Assembly (NCBI GenBank): GCA_011763485.2
Contig: JAANSK020273268.1
Location: forward strand, 1 to 21,107
DNA from: Isoetes engelmannii
Taxonomy: Eukaryota > Streptophyta > Lycopodiopsida > Isoetales > Isoetaceae
Direction: 5' to 3'
Length of the DNA stretch: 21,107 bases
Shown here: positions 9,113 through 18,548 of the stretch, piece by piece
Layout: each line of letters starts with the position of its first letter
How positions within the stretch are numbered: position 1 is the first letter of the stretch
Made by a program: the position numbers and the translations under genes
Notes under the pieces: model-generated
What the model saw: only the letters and a program-made list of their open reading frames with translations
The model's database searches: none
Told to the model about the DNA's origin: nothing

Positions 9113-9286
9113 CCTTGCACTGACTCTAAAAAATTTCAAAAATTTTTCAACTAAAAAAAATTTCCATAATTTTCCCCATTTTCGAGGCTCTGTTTTGGGA
9201 AAATTTTCTCCAAAACTTAAGCAATTCTACAAGTTAGTCCTATGGGAAAAATGGCCAGTGCTCAATCTTGGTCTGCCAAGATCGTT

Positions 9287-9298
9287 GCTCTAATACCA
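9287..9298 (-). promoter_or_regulatory. Primer-binding site complementary to initiator tRNA-Met
   Basis: On the minus strand the LTR end GGGAACGTCACA is followed, after one G, by TGGTATTAGAGC. This differs at one position from TGGTATCAGAGC, the complement of the plant initiator tRNA-Met 3' end used by most plant LTR retrotransposons to prime minus-strand DNA synthesis. It fixes the orientation of the element and the inner edge of its 5' LTR. Confidence 0.85.
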
Positions 9299-10525
9299 CT
9301 GTGACGTTCCCAACTAATACACGACGCTCCCATCATATAAGAACTGGAGCATTCCCCCTTGCTAACCACTGTGCCAACAAGAGGCCGTCCATCTGACATA
9401 GATTCCTTGATGGTGAGCAAGGAACTACGTGGGAGGACTGGACGTGTCATTGATCCCGTCTCCCTCGGGATCCACCTAGCAATATGGAAGCGTAAACATG
9501 CATAAGTGCAACAAACGAGTACATATAAACATTACCACCGCGAAGGGTGGGAATCACCATATCACCTGCAGTAGCATAACATCATAACAAAAAGGAAATC
9601 CTACCCAAGGCTCAGACTCAGGGTATGACTGTTGGCTTGGGTCTCCAGAGATCAGTGTAGATAGAATCATAACAATAAATTTGGCTCGCATAGATCATGG
9701 CCATCGGGTTGTCCACTCCATCCGCCCCTCATGTGCATACTTTGCAGATAGGTTGATGAATGTCGGGGCTTGACCGTAGTCTGCCGGGGGCATAGCCAAG
9801 AGGGCTATTCCTGGGTTGCATCTCCCCAGTCCCGATGAGACAGGTAAGGGATTCCTCCCCACCAGATAGTCTAACTAAGCCATAGCGGGCAAGCTAGAGG
9901 ACGTCAACCGCCCATACTCGACTTCAACCCAATTGAAGGAGGCTACACCATCCCCATAGGAACTTCATCCAAATGAGCAATGGCTGCTTGTCCCAACGGG
10001 TGTCGAACCCATACTTAGGGGCACACGCAGTCCACACGAGTATTAGGCCTAGCTCGCAGTGCCTCCCCGGTAGGCCTTACACACCAGAGGGAGTCATCCG
10101 CTATGGGACATGGCTATCCTTATAAGCCGGTATGGCCCCTAAGCCCTCAGTACAGGTGGGCTCTTATGCACAGGCCACAATTAATTGAGAATTGATGAGG
10201 CCTAATCCTATGATCATACTACTGAAATAAGTGCTAAGGTCTCTACCCTCCTTCCCAATACACAAGCGGCAACGAATATCCATGACAAGCATAACAAATG
10301 CAATAGAATAATCTGAAATAACATAACATAAAATAGACATAAACATAATAGAGGCAATCATAAATGATTAGCATTCCTTGGTCAGTTCTAAGCTGAATGG
10401 CAAGAATGGCCAATGGAAACTACAAGGAAACTATACTAGAATATCAAATGGGCACCTACCGGATCCCTAGCTTCCTGGCATAGCTCCCCTGAATGCTTCC
10501 ATGGCTGTTGTAGAGATGAATTGGG

Positions 10526-10725
10526 GCTGCTGGCATGCTTCCCAAGACTGCTGCAAGGCTGAATCTGCTGCTGCACTGCTGGCACGCCTCAAAAGGGACT
10601 TCAGCTGCTACAAGATGGGCACGCTCTCCAATGGCCGAATCGTGCTGCTACAAGCTGGGTGTGCTCCTCAATGCACCTTGGCTGCTCCAAATCGGGCTGC
10701 TACAGCTTGGGCACGCCTCCCAATG
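10526..10725. repeat. Degenerate minisatellite in the LTR
   Basis: Three clear 30-bp units of the form GCTGCTACAAGNTGGGCACGC...CAATG lie at 10604-10633, 10644-10673 and 10696-10725. They are separated by 10- and 22-bp spacers. More decayed units (CTGCTGGCACGCCTC, GCTGCTGGCATGCTTCCC) lie upstream to about 10526. This periodicity explains the open frames seen here, so I do not call a gene. Confidence 0.7.
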
Positions 10726-10760
10726 CATTCCTCTCCCTTGGCACGTTTCCCCAAAAGGGA

Positions 10761-10850
10761 AAGGCTTAGGGTTTAAGCCTTAAGTAGGCACAAATCCCTA
10801 GGGTTTGGCTTAGGGTTTTTGGAAAATATAATCCTAAGGCTTAGGATTAT
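10761..10850. promoter_or_regulatory. Telobox-like motifs and palindromes in LTR U3
   Basis: Three AAACCCTA-type motifs (read on the minus strand) lie at 10766-10774, 10798-10806 and 10810-10818. The first sits in an inverted repeat AAGGCTTA / TAAGCCTT (10761-10781). Immediately after is a 23-bp perfect palindrome, ATAATCCTAAG G CTTAGGATTAT (10828-10850). Teloboxes are known plant promoter and Polycomb-related motifs. Activity here is inference. Confidence 0.6.
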
Positions 10851-10993
10851 GCCACATGGCAAATATATTGGCATGGATCTATGCACAATATAATGGGTCT
10901 AAGGGCACGCCGCTCCATGGGGTATTCTATACCGTCTACAAGTATACGAGGTACATGACATATGCACAGCATGTACCAATGACGTGGCCAGTA

Positions 10994-11020
10994 TAATATA
11001 CGTAATTATATCGTATATTA
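10994..11020. repeat. 9-bp perfect inverted repeat just inside the LTR outer end
   Basis: TAATATACG (10994-11002) pairs with CGTATATTA (11012-11020) across a 9-nt AT loop, and one further A-T pair flanks it. It lies 15 bp inside the proposed outer LTR terminus. Confidence 0.8.
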
Positions 11021-11035
11021 TGATGGAATATCACA

Positions 11036-12749
11036 GGCTCCAATTAACACGTGACTACCACCTTGGACTTGTTGTTGACTGTACAAACAGTTTGGCAGAT
11101 GCATGGATCTCATAAACATCACAATATGACACACCTTAGCAGATATCATGCCAGCAATCCTATACTGAATAAGTCCAGGTACTTCTTGACGTCCCAGATT
11201 GTGTTAAAGTTGCGCATGTCGATGAAGACCACATTGCGCCGTGGAGCAGAAAAGTGACCCCCCGAAGCCATGACTCTCTCGGCATTTTCTGCTATGGATA
11301 TCTGGGGACTGATCTCTGCCATGACCCCTACATATCTTACTCTCTTGATGGTTATTTCGGATTATATGAATTTTGTTTGATGTTTTTCAGTTTGGTTTAC
11401 TGCTAGCAATGCATTTTTGTGCCAGAAGCTTGCTAAGCTATGCTATGTATGGAGTCTGCAAGGCTACTTTCTCCAGAAGCTTGCATAAACACTCTTTATA
11501 ATGACTTGGTTCAATATCATCTATTGTCTTGGATATTTAGTTGTTGCTATTCTGTTGCTTGCTGGTGATCCAATGGCAAACTCCAATTACTTTCAGTAGC
11601 ATATTTGGTTTACTTGGTCTCTGCTCTTATGTTTTTGGAAGATCAATCCGAGATGTCACTCTCCCTTATGCGACAAAAGGATTAATATGGCTGGCCCATA
11701 TGTTTCACCACTCTTCTCATAAATCTTACCATAGGTTCTCTTATAACAGGAGAGGTCCTATAATGACCAACTCCCGGGTTGGCTTCTTTGTTGTGATGAA
11801 TGTCTCTTTTTTCCCTCCCTTGGGGTATTGGATCCAGCTCGAGCCTCGGTTGAAAGAAGCTATGACACATTGGATGCTGCATACGTGTCTTATACTACCC
11901 TTTCATAATAAAAAGGGGTTCATGTCCTCATGCATTACCCCTCGATCTAGTTGGGAGGACCTTTTCCAGGTTAAAACAGGGCGGGGGTTAACACTTTCTG
12001 GCTTCCTTTATGTGACTTTGGTCTTTGGTGACATTTTGGAGGGATTCATACCAACCAAAACTCATCTCCCATGGTATGTTCAGCGTTATCCCCCATGCTC
12101 TACCCCAGGTTGGTCCCCCCCCTTGGCCTGGAGGGTTGGGACTTGCTCACTTCAAAAAAGGCAGGGAGTCAACACCTTGTGGATGCCATTTTGTGACAAT
12201 GGCCTAAGGAGACTCTTTTTGTCCCATCATATTGGAATTCTCATATGGGCTTAATTCTCCTTTGGGAAAAATCATGCTAATGACAAAGGTGGAGCCTTTT
12301 CCTTCGACCTTATCACATCATAGTGCAGCTACTACTTGGTCCCCACCCATGAGGAGCCCTCATTTACCTCGTGGTAATTATGTGGTATGGTCTCAATTCC
12401 TAAGGAGTCAAATCGTCCCTAGGAGTACACAAATGGTCTATGAAGCATATTCCATTCGGTTATATTGTATGTGGTGAAAGTATTGGATGGTCACAACACT
12501 TAGGGTGCACACAAATGGTCTCTAGAAATATACAACTCTCCCATCAGGTATATACTACATGGTCTCATTTTCTTTGGAATATCCCGAGACATTCAATATG
12601 CTTTGACCTTGTTGTATGCTTTTACGTTCTCACAAGCCTTGACCTTGCTCTCTACTCTATGCAAAGGGGGTGTTTCTCTCTTGTGGGATGCTCCCCTAGG
12701 TTTATTCCCTCAAGTTTGGAAAAAGTGATACTAAACTCCACACCCCCCA
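11036..12749. other. Unresolved DNA between the LTR and LINE ORF2
   Basis: The first ~230 bp are the DNA the gypsy LTR abuts and contain a short minus-strand reading frame (11144-11270). Somewhere after that the LINE begins. Its 5' end and any ORF1 are not recognisable. A 237-codon plus-strand opening (11541-12254) shows no zinc knuckle or other ORF1 signature and has no supporting evidence. The LINE is therefore probably 5'-truncated or has a heavily decayed ORF1. Confidence 0.4.
11144..11270 (-). pseudogene. Short minus-strand coding remnant starting MASGGHFSAPRRN, unrecognised
   Basis: ATG at 11270 opens 41 codons (MASGGHFSAPRRNVVFIDMR, later TIWDVKKYLDLF) and ends at a TGA. The composition looks protein-like rather than random. 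I recognise no family. It lies outside the gypsy LTR and on the opposite strand to the LINE, like the acidic remnant at 16964-17389 on the other side of the LINE, so both could belong to one older minus-strand unit. Confidence 0.3.
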
Positions 12750-13587
12750 ATGATTATTGTCTCTTGGAACTTGCGAGGTATTAAAGGCATACTCAAGCAT
12801 GCTCGAGTTTTGGCAGCCCTCAGATCCATGAAGGCTGACATCATTCTATTACAGGAACACAGATTATCGGATTTTGAGGCCTTGGGCAGTTGGCTTGATA
12901 ATGGTTACTCGGCCTTTAGTTGTGCAGCCCAAGGTACAAAGGGAGGTACAAGTATTCTCTGGCGAGTCAGGCTCATAAGCGCCAGTTTGCAGGTCCCCAT
13001 GGTAGATGGCAATCGGTCATTTTTGAAAACAGGGATTGTCAATGGGGGCTCATTAATGTCTATGCCTCCAATAAACCTGCTGAAAGGGCAGCCATGTGGG
13101 CAGCTATCGAAGGGTGGATTCTGCAACATGAGACTCGGGTGGACAATTGGATATTGGGTGGGGATCTGAACATGACAGATGTTTGGGATCAAAAAATTGG
13201 GTTGCACAGAAACCTACAGGAGGACGAGGAGTGTGTCTGGCTCTCTCTTGTCAATAATGTGGGGCTCTCCTTGATCCCCCCTTCAAATACCTCCTTCCCT
13301 TGGTCTAACAAGAAAAAAGGGCAGGAGAGGGTCTATTGCTTGCTTGATAGGTTTTATATGGCCAACAAATCTGCCAGCTTTATGGATAAATCTTATGTTG
13401 AAGGGGACCTTGCCTTCTCTCATTCGGACCACGTCCCAGAGAAGTTGGTATTCGAAGATATCCATACCCTCAGGAAGTCAGGTAACACTCCCTTCAAGTT
13501 CAATACTTCATGGTTAAAAAAAGAGGTTTTTTGCAATCCCTTCAGGGAATTCTTGGTATCATTGGATAATGGTGCCAACCTACCATT
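12750..13587 (+). pseudogene. L1-type LINE ORF2, apurinic-like endonuclease domain (frameshifted)
   Basis: ATG 12750 opens MIIVSWNLRGIKG, the first motif of the EEP/AP-type endonuclease that nicks target DNA in target-primed reverse transcription. All catalytic blocks are visible: the Asn of SWNLRG, the Glu of LLQEHRL, INVYASN, GGDLNMT (Asp and Asn) and SDH at 13424-13432. Reading starts in frame 3, shifts to frame 2 at about 13020-13045 (the block before INVYASN), and shifts again at about 13580 into the RT frame. Without those indels the domain looks functional. Confidence 0.9.
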
Positions 13588-15411
13588 ATGAAGGCCTGGG
13601 TCCATAAACTTGACAGTATGAAAGCTTGGATCAAAAAGTGGGGAAAAACTAGAGCTTTGATATTCAAGCAGGAAAAGGACTCTGTCTACAATAGGCTCAG
13701 AATAGTCAAGCAAGAATTATTTGTTGACCCTTTCAACCGGGACAAACATGCTCTTGAGGAGGAACTAGAAGGAAAGGCAAAGGCCATTGAGGAAGAGGAG
13801 GCCAGAGGGACTGTTGTATGTTCTAAGACTAAGTGGTATGCCGAACTAGACCATGAGAACTCCAAATGTGTTTTTAGGATGGCTGGAGCAAGGTTAGCAG
13901 AGAATAGTATCACATCTATCAAGGGTCAAAATCAGGTAACTTTGACTGACCAGGCTGAAGTCAAGACTTTTATCAGAGAGAGCTTTCAGAGGCAATTTGA
14001 AGAGGATCCACTTCCATCTGCATATAGAACTCAGTTATCTCAATGGTTGCCAAAATTGGACTGGTCTAGTAAGGTCTCTGATGCTGACAACCTAATCCTG
14101 CTTCAAGATCTAGGAGATGATGAAATATATAAGACTCTCAGTCTCCTGGCATCTGGGAAATCTCCGGGCCCGGATGGCTTTCCCCCTGAGTTCTTTATTG
14201 AATTCTGGGACCTTCTGGGGCAAGACTTTGTTAGGGCAGTCAGAGGAGCATGGGAGTCCCAGTCATTACATCCCTCCTTGGCAGCAGGTTTTATCACCCT
14301 AGTTCCTAAGGTGCCCAGACCTCAGGCACTTGGAGAGTGGAGGCCCATAGCCCTAACTAATGTTCTCTATAAGGTAATCATGAAACTGCTCGCTAACAGT
14401 CTTAAGCCCATTTTGAACAGGATTATTGGAAAAGAGCAATCAGTCTTTCTCCCAGGAAGGTATATTTTGGACAACTATCTGGCTGCTAGAGAGGGTTTGC
14501 ACTGGTGTAGAGAACCCAGACATAATTGTGTGCTCGTAAAGATGGACTTTCACAAAGCCTATGATTCTTTGAGATGGGAAGGACTGCAAGAGGTTATGGT
14601 TCACTTGGGTTTCCACCGTCAGTTTATCAATATCTCCCTAGGTATGAATAGACTGGCCTCTGCTTCTGTGCTCATCAATGGTGAACCTTCTGGCCTTTTT
14701 TATCTCAGAAAGAGTATCAGACAAGGCTACCCCTTAGCCTCGTGCCTATTTCTAATTATGGCTAATTTTCTTACCAAGATGGTTAACCTCAAGGCAGTCG
14801 AGGGCTCGTTGAATGGGCTGACCTTGCCTGATGGAACTGCTAAGCTCACTATTATGCAGTATGTTGATGATACTTTCATGTTTATCAGGTTTGATGACGG
14901 CAGCTTCCAATCATTTCGTGACATTCTTGTAGGCTTTGAGGCCATATCTGGTATTGGCCTTAATGCTAACAAGTGCTCTGTCCTTTGGGCTCTGGAAGGA
15001 GCCTCTGACCCTTGTGCCAGGAATCTGGGGTTCCCGGTGATTGAAGCAGGGGACACTGTTGTACTTTTGGGCCTCCCCCTTTCTCTCTCGGACAGCTTGA
15101 AAGGGTTGTGGTCTCCTTTGTTGGATCGCCTTCGGAAGAAGGTTGGACTTTGGTCAGCTAAGGGGCTTGCAGTCTCAGGACGTGTCACAGTGGCTAATGT
15201 TGTTCTGTCTGCTTCCCATATCTACTCCTCATCTGTTCTAGTGGCACAAAAATACGTCTACACCCAAATACAGGTAATAATCAGGAAATTCATCTGGGGA
15301 GGTATGCCCAAGGTATCCTCGGTGGAACTCTGTAGGGACAAGAAGGATGGGGGACTGGGTTGTAAGGACTCCTTTACGCAAGCTCAGGCTTTAGCAGGGA
15401 AGTTTGTCTAG
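13588..15411 (+). pseudogene. L1-type LINE ORF2, reverse transcriptase domain
   Basis: There are 607 open codons. A charged linker (to about residue 150) leads to the non-LTR RT core: SGKSPGPDGFPPEF, EWRPIALTNVLYK, FLPGRYILDN, motif A MDFHKAYDSLRW, motif B IRQGYPLASCLF and the catalytic YVDD at 14860-14871. Motif B is usually RQGDPL.P; here the acidic residue is Tyr, which may impair activity. A thumb-type region follows (LLGLPLSLSDS, SGRVTVANVVL, IRKFIWGG). The frame ends at TAG 15409-15411 at a place (GKFV-stop-RVLQGD) where Trp is usual, so TGG to TAG mutation is likely. The same frame continues to 16047. Confidence 0.93.
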
Positions 15412-16493
15412 CGTGTTCTCCAAGGTGACTCCTCTCCTGCCTTGAAGTTTGTTAAGCACTGGTTCCAGGTATGTAAGCTCAAGGGCAAACCCTCTCTTCC
15501 TAGGGATGAGCTGGGTGCTGCTTTCAGGGATTTTAAGATTGCGCCAGGTACCTCTCCTGTTATGCATAGAATTCTCCAGGCTTGGGGAAAAGTACACAAA
15601 CTTTTCTCTCCTTCTGATTTACCCCTGGATGCTGGTGAGCTTAGTCTTTTCTGGAATATAAAAGTATGGGGAACAGGTAACCTCCCTTTGGCATTGATAC
15701 ATCCCCAGCTCTTTGGGAAGTGGAAGCTGCATGGGGTGTGTAGATTGCATCATCTCTGGGAACATGACAAACGGAAGATACCTCATGCAGGAGAAGGTGA
15801 CAGGAAGGTCTTTAGAGAACTAAAGGCCAACATTTCTGGAGTGACAGGGGTGAAGGGTCCTGTGGAGAGTTGGCTCTGCCTAGGCTCTCCTATATTTGAG
15901 GTGTCCAAGGTATATCATGCCCTTTGTGCTGACTTTCCTCTTAAAGCTGAGGCCACACTTGGTGTCTCTAATTCTGTGGCTGTCAACTACTTGCCAAGTC
16001 CTGGAAATCCATCTGCTCTAGAAGAATCCAGTTTTTTCGGTGGTTAGCTCTCCAGGGTGGACTCTCCTCTAAAGTCAAGCTCTTTCGAAAAGGTATATCA
16101 GCAGATGACCTGTGCCCCTTGGGTTGTCAAGATAGCGAGGCTACCTCTCATATCTTTTTATGTCCCAAGATCATTGAATTTTGGTCCTGGGTCACTCCTA
16201 TCTTGGGGCTAGACATCCATCATCTGACATGGCCAGGTATCATCATTTCATCTGATAACTGCCCGATTACAGCTTCTTTGGTAGCAATTGCCCTATGGGT
16301 AGTCTGGAAGCACCGTTGTGAGGTTGCTTATGGAGGGCAAGATATCTCTACCTCCAAGATCAAGAGTTTTTTCAATATGGAAGTTGCTCTGATGGCTCTA
16401 GCCCACCATAGGAAGTGGAGGATTCATTATGACAGGGGACTTGATAGAATTGGGAAGATCGAAGGGTTCTATCACTATTTCAAATGCCACTAG
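15412..16493 (+). pseudogene. L1-type LINE ORF2, C-terminal region with zf-RVT module
   Basis: This continues the RT frame after the in-frame TAG (RVLQGDSSPALKFVKHWFQ). A frameshift at about 15990-16000 moves into frame 3, whose reading (AKSWKSICSRRIQFFRWLAL) runs into the plant zf-RVT zinc-binding signature CPLGCQDSEATSHIFLCP at about 16110-16163. The ORF ends at TAG 16491-16493 after HYFKCH. zf-RVT C-termini are characteristic of plant L1 ORF2 proteins and act with RT in the ribonucleoprotein. Confidence 0.88.
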
Positions 16494-16799
16494 ATTGATT
16501 CAGCTGATAATGATCTTCAAATAAGGTAAACTCTCACCCCGATCCATGAGATGACCCTATCTTTGTGTGGTTGGTGGAAATAGTCTTTTCTGATCTATAG
16601 TAGTCACTACTGTGGAGAAGAAGATCTCTTTCTATAGTATCCACACTAGTGAAGAAGAAGAGCAGATAGCTCCTATGGTACACCCTCCTATGCACAGCTA
16701 GGGACTCCCTCTTCCCTTGGGCTCAAATTCTTCCTATCTATCCCTTATTGGGGACTTCATGTACTCTTTTCCATATTATAAAACAAAATTCTTACCCTC

Positions 16800-16831
<32 letters not shown>

Positions 16832-16836
16832 GAAAA
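16494..16836 (+). other. LINE 3' UTR and A-rich tail
   Basis: This is non-coding sequence after the ORF2 stop. It ends in an A-tract (from 16800) followed by (AAAAG) repeats to 16836, the expected 3' end of an L1 insertion made by target-primed reverse transcription. I searched by eye for a copy of the sequence that follows (CCAACCTTTTACATAG) upstream of the LINE and found none, so the target-site duplication and 5' junction are undefined. Confidence 0.75.
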
Positions 16837-16963
16837 CCAACCTTTTACATAGTCACTATCTATCATGGTCCCAATAAATACAATCGCAGACACTTTACAA
16901 AATTTTACAAAACTTTCGGATTTACAATCTCGAACTCTTGGCCTATGGTAATACTCAAAATAT

Positions 16964-17389
16964 TCAGAGCTCTTCGTTCCTGACATGTGCATCTTCAAAA
17001 TGGCCGACCAGAGTAACAGTCCTGCCATCACTCCATTGAAGTATAGCAGTAGCTTGCTGATTTTTGTGGGCACCTTGTTCGAAAAACTGATCCGGGTCGA
17101 AGTCTTCATCATCATCCTCATCAATGATTACCAGATCCGAGACCACCGGATCCATCTGCCAGCCAATGTCAGTCCAGTCAGGAGCAAAAGCAAAGTACTA
17201 AAGGGGAGAAGTATCAGTAAAGAGAATCAAAGCCTCTCCTCGGGCATCATGCTTGGCTTGGCACAGCGAGAATTCATAGGCGCCTTCCCAAGATATCTCT
17301 GGTAGGCAGCCTGCAATTCGAATTAAGTATACCAAATGGTCCCATGAAAGCATTCTTGTCTCTGAATTAGTATCGAACGCTAATTTCAC
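16964..17389 (-). pseudogene. Acidic minus-strand coding remnant, unrecognised
   Basis: A single frame runs from about 17389 to TGA 16966-16964 with only one internal stop, a TAG after TDTSPL at about 17200. Before it: ISWEGAYEFSLCQAKHDARG. After it: YFAFAPDWTDIGWQMDPVVS, a strongly acidic run (IIDEDDDEDFDPDQFF) and WSDGRTVTLVGHFEDAHVRN. The sustained frame and composition suggest a decayed protein of at least 140 residues. CTTCTCCCCTTTAG at the stop also resembles a splice acceptor, so an intron boundary is an alternative. I know no family for it. It lies just beyond the LINE's A-tail on the opposite strand, so the LINE may have inserted downstream of it. Confidence 0.4.
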
Positions 17390-18317
17390 TCATTCAAATC
17401 CTGTTCTGTTTATTTACCACATCTTGGTTTCCTCTTAAAATCAAATGAAATCTCGTTTCTTAGTTATGTTTGGATGAAGATGATTTCCAATTGACAGTTC
17501 GAATACCGCCAAGGCTATCGATCCATGTTTTGTTGACACCCTTGGTGGCGTGAATGATTTTGAAATTTTGAAACACCTATCCAATGCTTAGGTCGAGCAC
17601 TGTCGCATTGACTGTCATTTTCAGGTTAACCAAGGACTCCATAGGTTTGCTTTGTTGACCTATTTGTTTTGATTGGGTGAAGAAACCTAAAGAGATACCC
17701 CAATTTCTTCTGGCATAACAACAATCGACACTATACTCTGGACCCGGAGTGAAGTTATATTCGGGTGACTACATAGCACGGTGTATTCACTGTACCAAAT
17801 TTGTTTACTGGCATGCAGTCATAGGGATATATGCTCCAGTGATAAAAAATAACGAGGTCGGGCAATCTTGGTAGCAAGTAGCATCCCTACTCTGACCTTT
17901 CGTGTCAGAATGTCCCTATTCATGCCCCGCTGGTCAGAAGGATCGCAATCGCGATCAGTAAGCATATAATATTTGTATTGCATGTTGCAATGGTTAGAAA
18001 GACTCCGGTCGTGTTCTTCGCCATCTGGCTGGCAATTAGCATCTCTCTTTGGAGCTAACTGCCCACACGGCTTAATCAGGTCCGCAGTCTCGAGCGAAAA
18101 CAATTAGTCTTTTAGAATAGTGCCCACTACTGGGAAAGATCGCAATCGCACTCCACGCAGGCAACATCAGGTAGAATTAATCTAGAAACACTCAATGACA
18201 TATAATGGTTTGGTTACCTCTTCAATGGTCTAGAATATCGTGGTCGCGATCTCTAACAACACTCTCTTCTTCCACAGATACCAGTATGGATTTGAAGGAT
18301 TTGCTGCAATGGACTGA
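17390..18317. other. No supported gene; contains repeated GATCGCAATCGC motifs
   Basis: I see no coding signal. GATCGCAATCGC occurs at about 17940 (inside a GATCGC-AATC-GCGATC palindrome) and at about 18139. A related GGTCGCGATC lies at about 18243. CACTACTGGGAAA at about 18126 resembles the start of a CACTA-type terminal inverted repeat. This may be the remains of the terminal region of the element that contributed the domain at 18318, but no matching opposite end was found. Confidence 0.35.
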
Positions 18318-18548
18318 AAATCGCTGAAGGTACACCCATTTGGCCTCCATCAAGGTTCGCCGGTGCCTGGGGACTTGGCTGTGGTGTCGTTGAAGTGTTT
18401 TTTGAATGGATGTCTGTGCTTGCCCTTTTCGGAATCGGAAATCAATACCTTGAAGGAGGCCATAGGGGCATTCATTCTATGGCCCAAGAAGGATATTTCG
18501 GAGCCCAGTACGTGGAGTACAAAGTCGATAAAAAAATCGGCTTTTTAG
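18318..18548 (+). pseudogene. CACTA/En-Spm-associated (DUF8039-like) domain fragment
   Basis: The open plus-strand frame from about 18318 to TAG 18546-18548 includes HQGSPVPGDLAVVSLKCFL, then LPFSESEINTLKEAIGAFIL and WPKKDI. The order GSP-P-D / LP / I-TL-EA-G-F-WPK matches the domain found in plant CACTA-associated proteins (DUF8039, formerly Ptta/En/Spm). Its function in those proteins is poorly known. Only this domain survives: a stop codon bounds it upstream, and no transposase catalytic region is visible nearby. The assignment is from memory of the motif pattern. Confidence 0.5.

Larger units (their letters stand above)
8610..9286 (-). promoter_or_regulatory. 5' leader of the gypsy element with two hairpin modules
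   Basis: This untranslated stretch lies between the primer-binding site and ORF A. It is AT-rich with no supported gene. It carries two copies of the two-tier hairpin (8848-8912 and 9048-9112), exactly 200 bp apart. In retrotransposons this position normally holds packaging and dimerisation signals. That role here is inference from position. Confidence 0.55.
9300..11035 (-). repeat. 5' LTR of the gypsy element (1736 bp)
   Basis: The inner edge is fixed by the adjoining primer-binding site. On the minus strand the LTR ends GGGAACGTCACA. The outer edge at 11035 is proposed because the minus strand there starts TGTGATATTCC, an imperfect inverted repeat of that end (TGTGACGTTCC) with the required TG...CA termini. 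With no second LTR in the window I cannot confirm the outer edge or see a target-site duplication; the flanking bases are GGCTC at 11036-11040. No genes are supported inside. The U3 side (10500-11035) holds a degenerate minisatellite, three telobox-like motifs and two strong palindromes. Confidence 0.65.

Noticed and set aside
10501-10783. Two overlapping plus-strand frames in the LTR
   Set aside because: They arise from the GCTGCTACA minisatellite units and lie inside an LTR.
11541-12254. A 237-codon plus-strand frame as LINE ORF1
   Set aside because: It has no CCHC knuckle, no DUF4283-like pattern and an atypical composition, so there is no support beyond length.
16800-16836. A-rich tract as an independent microsatellite
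   Set aside because: It follows the ORF2 stop and 3' UTR at the expected place for a LINE poly(A) tail. The AAAAG repeats are a common tail derivative.
17190-17215. Intron splice acceptor (CTTCTCCCCTTTAG) within the acidic remnant
   Set aside because: The same frame is open on both sides of the TAG, so a single nonsense mutation is simpler. The intron is kept only as an alternative.
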